Assembly (NCBI GenBank): GCA_003952965.2
Contig: CM025850.1
Span: 15,669,809-15,733,808 of the forward strand
Source: Morella rubra
Lineage: Eukaryota; Streptophyta; Magnoliopsida; Fagales; Myricaceae
DNA length: 64,000 nucleotides
Reading direction: 5' to 3'
Shown here: piece by piece, positions 58,459-64,000 of the stretch
How the letters are laid out: each line of letters starts with the position of its first letter
Position numbering within the stretch: position 1 is the first letter of the stretch
The notes under the pieces: generated by a model
Seen by the model: the letters and a program-made list of their open reading frames with translations, nothing else
The model's database searches: none
Told to the model about the DNA's origin: nothing
Made by a program: the position numbers and the translations under genes

Positions 58459-59746
58459 ATGTCAGGAGCAGCATACATAAAATGTCAGGAGTTAAGCTCA
58501 CACAACGAGAACCGGGACGGGATCGTCGTCCCAAGAGCAAGAATTCACTGATCCAATCATGACCTTGGAGAGGTGAATTCAGTACCTGAGGGGGTGGCTA
58601 GTGGCAAAAGAGCGTCCTATGACGCTCTCTGATTCTAACCAGCTATTGTACGAGGAGCACACCCTCTACAGCTCTTCGAGTACCAGGGATTTCTTCATCA
58701 GCTCTCGTGGACTGAGGGGTTTTGTGTGGACACACTTGTGCAAGATTTCTTCTGTGCACTCGTCTCGGTAGATAGAGCACCTGAGGTGCAGCTAGAGGTG
58801 CGAGGCGTGCAGTTCTTATTCTCGCAGACGTCATTGTCGATTTCTTACACTGCCCCAAGCTCGAGACCCTCTGACGGATGAGCAGAGAACATCAGAGCAG
58901 GACCTGTGGACGCTGATGACTGGGAAGACCTCTGAAGTGGTGGGCAGCATAATCAAGCAGAGTGAGTTAGTGAGTTTTGGCGGATTTTGCACCTTATCTG
59001 GACGCGAATGTCGATGGCAGAACTCATTCCACCGAGTGCCCGTTCAGTAGAGCTCAGTGTATGCTCTTGCTGGGCCAGCAGACGCTGATAGATTTCCCCT
59101 CTACATGTTCGAGCTGATCATGGATGACGCTTGGAAAATTAAGGATAACAGCTTCTCGTATGGCGTGTTTCTGACGCAGTTCCTCATCCAACAGGGGTGT
59201 CGTGATTGGTGAGGGGGAGACTTGTAAGAACGTGAAGAGTGCGCTGAACAAGTTCACCTTGTCCAGGAGCAAGGGACAAGAGGGGGCTTTGACTTGACGG
59301 TTTGCTCGTAGAGCCCCAGCGGCCGTAGAGGAGGCTGGACAAGCATCATGCGACACCAAACCAACCAAATCAGAGGCACCTATTGAGATGGGAGCACCTG
59401 CAGTGCCTCCTCCCTGGGTGGCCCAGCTATTTGCAGATCTTGACAGCCGTGTGGGCGCGACTGTGAAGACCGCTCTATAGCCTCTTCAGGAGTAGGTGGA
59501 TAAATTGAGTAAGGACATGCAGGAGCTCCAGGATGATCAAGAGAAGCTCGGACCGCTTTTGAAGGGGAGTGCACAGTTGCATACCTGCGCAACAAGGCGG
59601 TTGTGGCTCATATGACGAAGGTCAACGAACAGTTGGAAGAAATCAAGAAGACTTTGGATGATTTCAAGACAGAGGCAGATCCACAGAAGATTTCCGGAGA
59701 TATTCCTGATGACATGGAGACTTTCCGTGATGCTGTTCAGCCTTGA
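58459..59746 (+). pseudogene. Transposase_32-type protein of element D, degenerate
   Basis: It is aligned with element C along its length: start MSGVKLTQREPG (58482), LSWTEGFCVD-type block (about 58700-58735), FWRILHLIW-type block (about 58975-59010), PLYMFELIMDDAWKI-type block (about 59097-59140), and the C-terminal VNEQLEEIKKTLDDFK (about 59620-59670), ending at 59744-59746. Several small deletions and stops break the frame (for example about 58670, 58825, 59010, 59080 and 59296). A short duplication of the start segment is visible at 58459-58490. It is useful as a reference for the frameshifts in element C. Confidence 0.75.
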
Positions 59747-61900
59747 TGTTTTTATGATATTTTTACTATGTATTTAGGACATACAGTTGGATTTATGTTT
59801 TTATTTATTTGTTTCAGACATATGTGTTTTTTTAGATTTGGGTTTTTATTTACGTATTTGGGATATTAATGTTTATTTGTGGATATGTAGTGACTTTGAT
59901 TACAGCTTATGTGTTTTTAATTTGTAAATTTTTTCCACACACTTAGATACGTAATTGACCAAAATAACATTTTGATGGCAAAATTAACAAAAATTGAAAA
60001 GTTAAACAACTAAATAAAATACGATCTGAATAAAATTTAAGTACATACAAGTAATATAAGATTTTAAATAAAAGTCAATTTTTTAAGTTTAAGATCACCG
60101 ATCGATCTGTGTTTTAGGTGATCGATTGTTTATGCACGGTGTTATTTTGATTGTTCTAACTTACCTATCGTTAAAATATACAATCAATCGTTAGAATTGA
60201 ACGATCGATCATTAAAATGTTACGAGCGATCATCTATAATGAAATGATCGATCCTCTATAATGTGGTGATCAATCATTTATAATGAAATGATTGATCGTA
60301 AGTATGCGTCGTCATTTTCATTAGACGCAGCGATCGATCGTTACAATAAAGCGGTCGATCGGTCCGAACGCTACCGTTTTAAACTCAGAGAGCGATCGAT
60401 CGGTTATATTTGATGATCGATCGGTAGCTAAACTTAGTGATTAAATAATTGTGATTGAATAATGTGTGCTTAAATAATTAAAAAGACAAAATATATATTA
60501 ACAAAGTATGTTATGATATATTTAGATTACATAAAAACATATCAAATATACTTTAGCAATATTTAGGAAAGCATGTACAAGTTATACATGTTAAATCAAA
60601 TAAACATTTGTAAGAGTTAGTATGAGCAATGTACTAAGATGTCATAAACTAGTGATATAAAACTTATTTAACACATGATTATAAGTTATTAGTATAAAAT
60701 AGGTATTAAAATGACATGTTAAGTAAAATAATTTTAATAATTAAGTCATTTGTTGGTTAAAAGTTGGTTTTTTAATAATTAGATATAACGATCGATCGGT
60801 TAAGGACGGTGTCATTTAATGTTTTAAGACTGATCGATCGTGTATTACTAAGGATCAATCACCATCGTCCGTCGTCGTTTTGAATTCGTTAAACGATCGA
60901 TCGGCATAATTGTGGCGATCGATCGTTTCAAAAACTTAGCGAAAATTTTAAAGCTGACAAGGTGATCGATCGCTTATGTGGATGATCGATCGATGTTTAT
61001 CGTGCTTGAAATGCCAAAATGCTCTAACACCATGGGTGAAGTGCAAAACACACCCACGACAACGAAGAGAGCGAAGGCTTACGGCAAGGAGCTATTTCCC
61101 TCTTAGGAGCTATTTCCCCTTTGTTGAGAGAGAGTGTTTAAATAGATTAAGAGAAAGCCCAAGCTCAAATTCATTGGTTTTTAACCGAGTGAATATTGAA
61201 AATTTTGGGCAAAATTTGTGAGGGTAGAGATTTAGTTCGTTTTGGTGTTGATTTCGTGCAAGAGGTAATATACTCTACTTACATTACGATTTATGAACGA
61301 TTTGTTGGTTATTTGATGATTATTTTGATTTGGGTATTTGTGGTATTGTGGATGTGATTTGTGATGATTAGAGAGTTTATTAGGATGTTTTTAATATGTA
61401 CATTGGAATGAGTATTGAATGAGGATAATTTGGGAGTACTTTGGGCGTGAATTTGAGTGTGTGGGGAGGGTTTGCATGGTTTTATCGATATGGTAATTGA
61501 CGATCGATCGCCATAAGTGACGATTGAACGTCTGTTTGATTGTATATAGTTGATCAATCGTTATGTTTTAAACGATCGATCGTCTTCGAGATGGTTGTAT
61601 AAGAATCAGTCATCATATTGTTAATGATCGGTCGTCTATTTATACCGATCGATTGGTATTTCACGCAGATTGCAAATTATTAATGATGTGTAGTATTTAT
61701 ATTTATTTACATGTTTGATTATTGAAGTGCTTGAGTTCTGGAATAAATTATGTAGTTTGAGAAGCAAAGGAGGATGAATATTGAGTGTTTTTGACTTGTT
61801 TGTTATGTTTTTGTTATATTTTTGGGATATAACGTGTGTACCCTTAGACCCATTCAAGGTTAGGACGCGATAAATATACGTTTATCGCGTAATAACCTTG
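59747..61900. repeat. Intergenic region of element D with internal CGATCGATCG arrays
   Basis: Between the two genes lie motif clusters at 60095-60435, 60785-60990 and 61500-61665, separated by A/T-rich sequence. No gene is supported; 61040-61270 looks like a leader region with 'gagctatttcc' repeated. The arrangement repeats that of elements A and B, with CGATCGATCG in place of CGTCCGGACG. Confidence 0.7.
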
Positions 61901-62277
61901 AATTGTCCAAAATATGGACAGTTTGAGATTGTGTATTCGTGGTTGGACGAGTTTGGTACTTGTGTCTGTCCAGTCTTGGAGGAAATTCGGTATCATCTAC
62001 TTTTGTCTTCTGGGTATACTACTAGCATTGGTGTATGACGTCATACAGCTATCGTTGATGATGTCTACCCCCAACATTAGTGCGTGTACTTGGGGACTAG
62101 GGGGAGATGCTGCCGAATTTTTTCCAGGTATGGATGGACGCAAGTCGAACTGACGTTCAACTCCAATGCACAATCTTGAATGGGATAGGACCTATCAGCT
62201 GGGCATAAATGTCACGTTCCAATGATTTAGTGTTTATGAGTTTCTTAATGTCATGTATTGTTTTAGATTGGTGGCGA

Positions 62278-64000
62278 TGGATAAGAGTTGGGTTTACGAG
62301 AAAAATCATTTGGTGAAAAGTATGCGGAGGGGGTCCGTGGGTTTGTCCTTATGGCTACTTGTTGTGTAGACTCTCGGGGTCAGATCAGATGTCCGTGTTC
62401 GAAATGTAGAAATGTAGTGTTTCAAATGTTGGATAAAATGGAAGATCATATATACATTAATGGGTTTGATGTGAGCTATATGTTATGGGTATTTCATGGG
62501 AGGGTATTCAACTTGCTTCAAATCTGAGTCAAGAGTCCAATGCGAGCTTGTCACATATTGATAGGATTTAGAGAGAGATAGCTCTGATAGGATGGAGGAA
62601 ATGTTAACCGATATTCGTGCGGGGTTAGAAGGTAGGGCGGCAGGGGTTGAAACCGAGAACCCTATATTAAGGAAACCCCCACTTAGGGACCGAAGGCTTC
62701 AACACCATTTGATAAGTTATGGGAAGAGGCAGAACATGAATTGTATCCTGGATGTACCAAGTTTAGTAAGTTGTCATTTACGGTCCGATTGTTGCATGTG
62801 AAGTCGGAGAATAAGCTGTCGGTTAAGGCATTTGATATGGTGTTACAGTTAATGAAGGAGGCGTTGCCAGAGGGGAGACTTTACCAAAATCGTATTACGA
62901 GGCGAAACAATTGTGAAAGGGTCTTGGGTTTAGTTATGATAAGATTCATGCATGTCAGAATGATTGTGTGCTTTTTTGGAAGGAAAACAGTGAGTTAGAC
63001 AGATGTCTGGTATGTGGGGTGTCTCGGTGGAAATTCGAAGATGACTTGGGCAATCGAATTCCTAGGAAAGTGTTGCGTCACTTCCCTTTGATCCCTAGAC
63101 TTAAACGTTTATTTACCACAAAAGATGTAGCTCATGACATGAGATGGCATAAGGAGAAACGGGTCGACGATGGGAGAGTATGAGGCATCCTGCAGATTCA
63201 TTGGTTTGGAAGAATTTTGATAAGGACATGGTTGGTTTGCTCAAGATGCCGCAACGTCCGCCTTGGTCTTGCTTCGGACGGGTTCAATCGTTCGGAAACA
63301 TGAGCAATGCGTACAGTATTTGGCCAGTAGTTGTGTTTCCATATAATTTACCCCCATGGAGGTGTATGAAGGTCCCATTTTCACTGATGACTCTTTTGAT
63401 CCCGGGTCGCAAGTCACCAGAAATGATATAGATGTATATCTTTGACCCTTAGTGGACGAGTTAAAACAACTATGGGAAGATGGAGTTGAGACACATGACG
63501 CTTCAGATGGGACGACATTTAAGATGCATGCAGCTTTGATGTGGACCATAAATGATTTCCCAGCATATGCCAATTTAGTGTTTTTAATGACCTAATATAT
63601 TCTTGTAGGTTCAAACATTATGTTCTCAAAATCCATGTACATCAATTGATGAATTGTATTCATTGGCACGTGGGCCTGATACACGAGTGATGCGTTATTC
63701 TGCATGTGTTGTGAACGGATGTAAATATCATACAGTATAAGGGAAGAACGTCGGAGAACTCAGAACAGTGGTATTATGGTATAGGGATCACATGAGGGAA
63801 ATCCAATAAAATTTTACGGGAGACTTGTTGACATTTATGCCATGCAATACTTACGAGGAAATACAGTATATTTGTTTTAGTGTGATTGGTGGGACGTTGG
63901 AGATCATCATGGAATTCGTATAGACGAGAACTTTAAGAGCATAAACACTTCCCGACTGTGGTACTTAGAAGATCCATTTGTTTTTTCAAATCAAGTAAGT
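62278..64000 (+). pseudogene. TNP2-type CACTA transposase of element D, partial at window edge
   Basis: The Transpos_assoc domain starts with MDKSW (62278) and has YAEGVRGFVLMATCCVDSRG, the CPCSKCRN cysteine cluster and MEDHIYINGFDVSY (62315-62480). Transposase_21 has YPGCTKFSKLSFTVRLLHVK (62740-62802), LKEALPEG-like, CLVCGVSRWK (about 63007-63036), PRKVLRHFPL, LGLASDGFN with the Asp kept (about 63260-63290), and DFPAYANL (63558-63575). Then the sequence jumps to the exon 'gttcaaacattatgtt' at 63609 encoding DUF4216 (DELYSLARGPDTRV, RLWYLEDPFV). The part in between, including HNLDVMHVEKN and DUF4218, is missing. There are several frameshifts, so it is a pseudogene. Confidence 0.88.

Larger units (their letters stand above)
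57173..64000 (+). mobile_element. CACTA DNA transposon, element D (5' end missing, continues past the window)
   Basis: It is collinear with element C from about 57290 (57540-57760 matches 40545-40770 closely: 'gaatggaaagacgccacgtg', 'gtgcaaggagccattt', 'tcattgtcttctacgtcaaa'). The terminal inverted repeat and hairpin array are absent; the sequence starts next to an LTR. It has the CGATCGATCG motif, a Transposase_32-type gene and a TNP2 gene that runs to the window edge. It keeps the TNP2 front half that element C lacks. Confidence 0.88.

Overview
This is nuclear DNA from a flowering plant, most likely a dicot (inference). It is AT-rich and full of nested transposable elements. The only host gene I can recognise is a broken receptor-kinase gene. 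I see no tRNA, rRNA or bacterial-type gene. The species cannot be named from what is visible.

Layout. CACTA (En/Spm) element A spans 941-12157, with genes on the minus strand and TTT duplications at both ends. The 3' end of another CACTA family lies at about 12.7-13.4 kb. CACTA element B spans 14048-26187, with genes on the plus strand and AGA duplications. A mosaic of non-coding repeats, an LTR remnant, a 5'-truncated LINE and a Ty1/copia LTR-gag fragment fills 26.2-30.0 kb. A minus-strand LysM receptor-like kinase gene with a wall-associated-kinase-like (WAK-like) kinase lies at 30071-38343. It is split by a complete Ty1/copia element (32250-37831, duplication CTGGG) and also carries three frameshifts. 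A lone CACTA end follows at 38.9 kb. CACTA element C (40148-46057, TTT duplications) has lost most of its transposase. A minus-strand copia relic (about 46.65-49.26 kb) comes next. A 5'-truncated L1-type LINE (49305-53250) has a clean 12-14 bp target duplication. Two SIRE-like copia LTR remnants in opposite orientation occupy 53.7-57.2 kb. CACTA element D starts abruptly at about 57.17 kb and runs out of the window.

How the parts relate. A, B, C and D share one gene set: a Transposase_32-type 'putative plant transposon protein', a TNP2 transposase (Transpos_assoc, Transposase_21, DUF4218, DUF4216) and a Transposase_24/TNP1-like coiled-coil protein. A and B carry arrays of a CGTCCGGACG/GTTCGGACG motif. 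C and D carry arrays of CGATCGATCG instead. In both lineages the arrays sit at the element ends and also between the genes. Every coding region is damaged to some degree; the copy closest to intact is the Transposase_32-type gene of C.

Main points for a second look: the change of motif between sister CACTA lineages that keep the same genes; the large head-to-head palindromes formed by the motifs; the LysM-EGF-WAK receptor architecture; and several readable insertion and deletion junctions. Domain names come from my reading of translated motifs, not from a database search.
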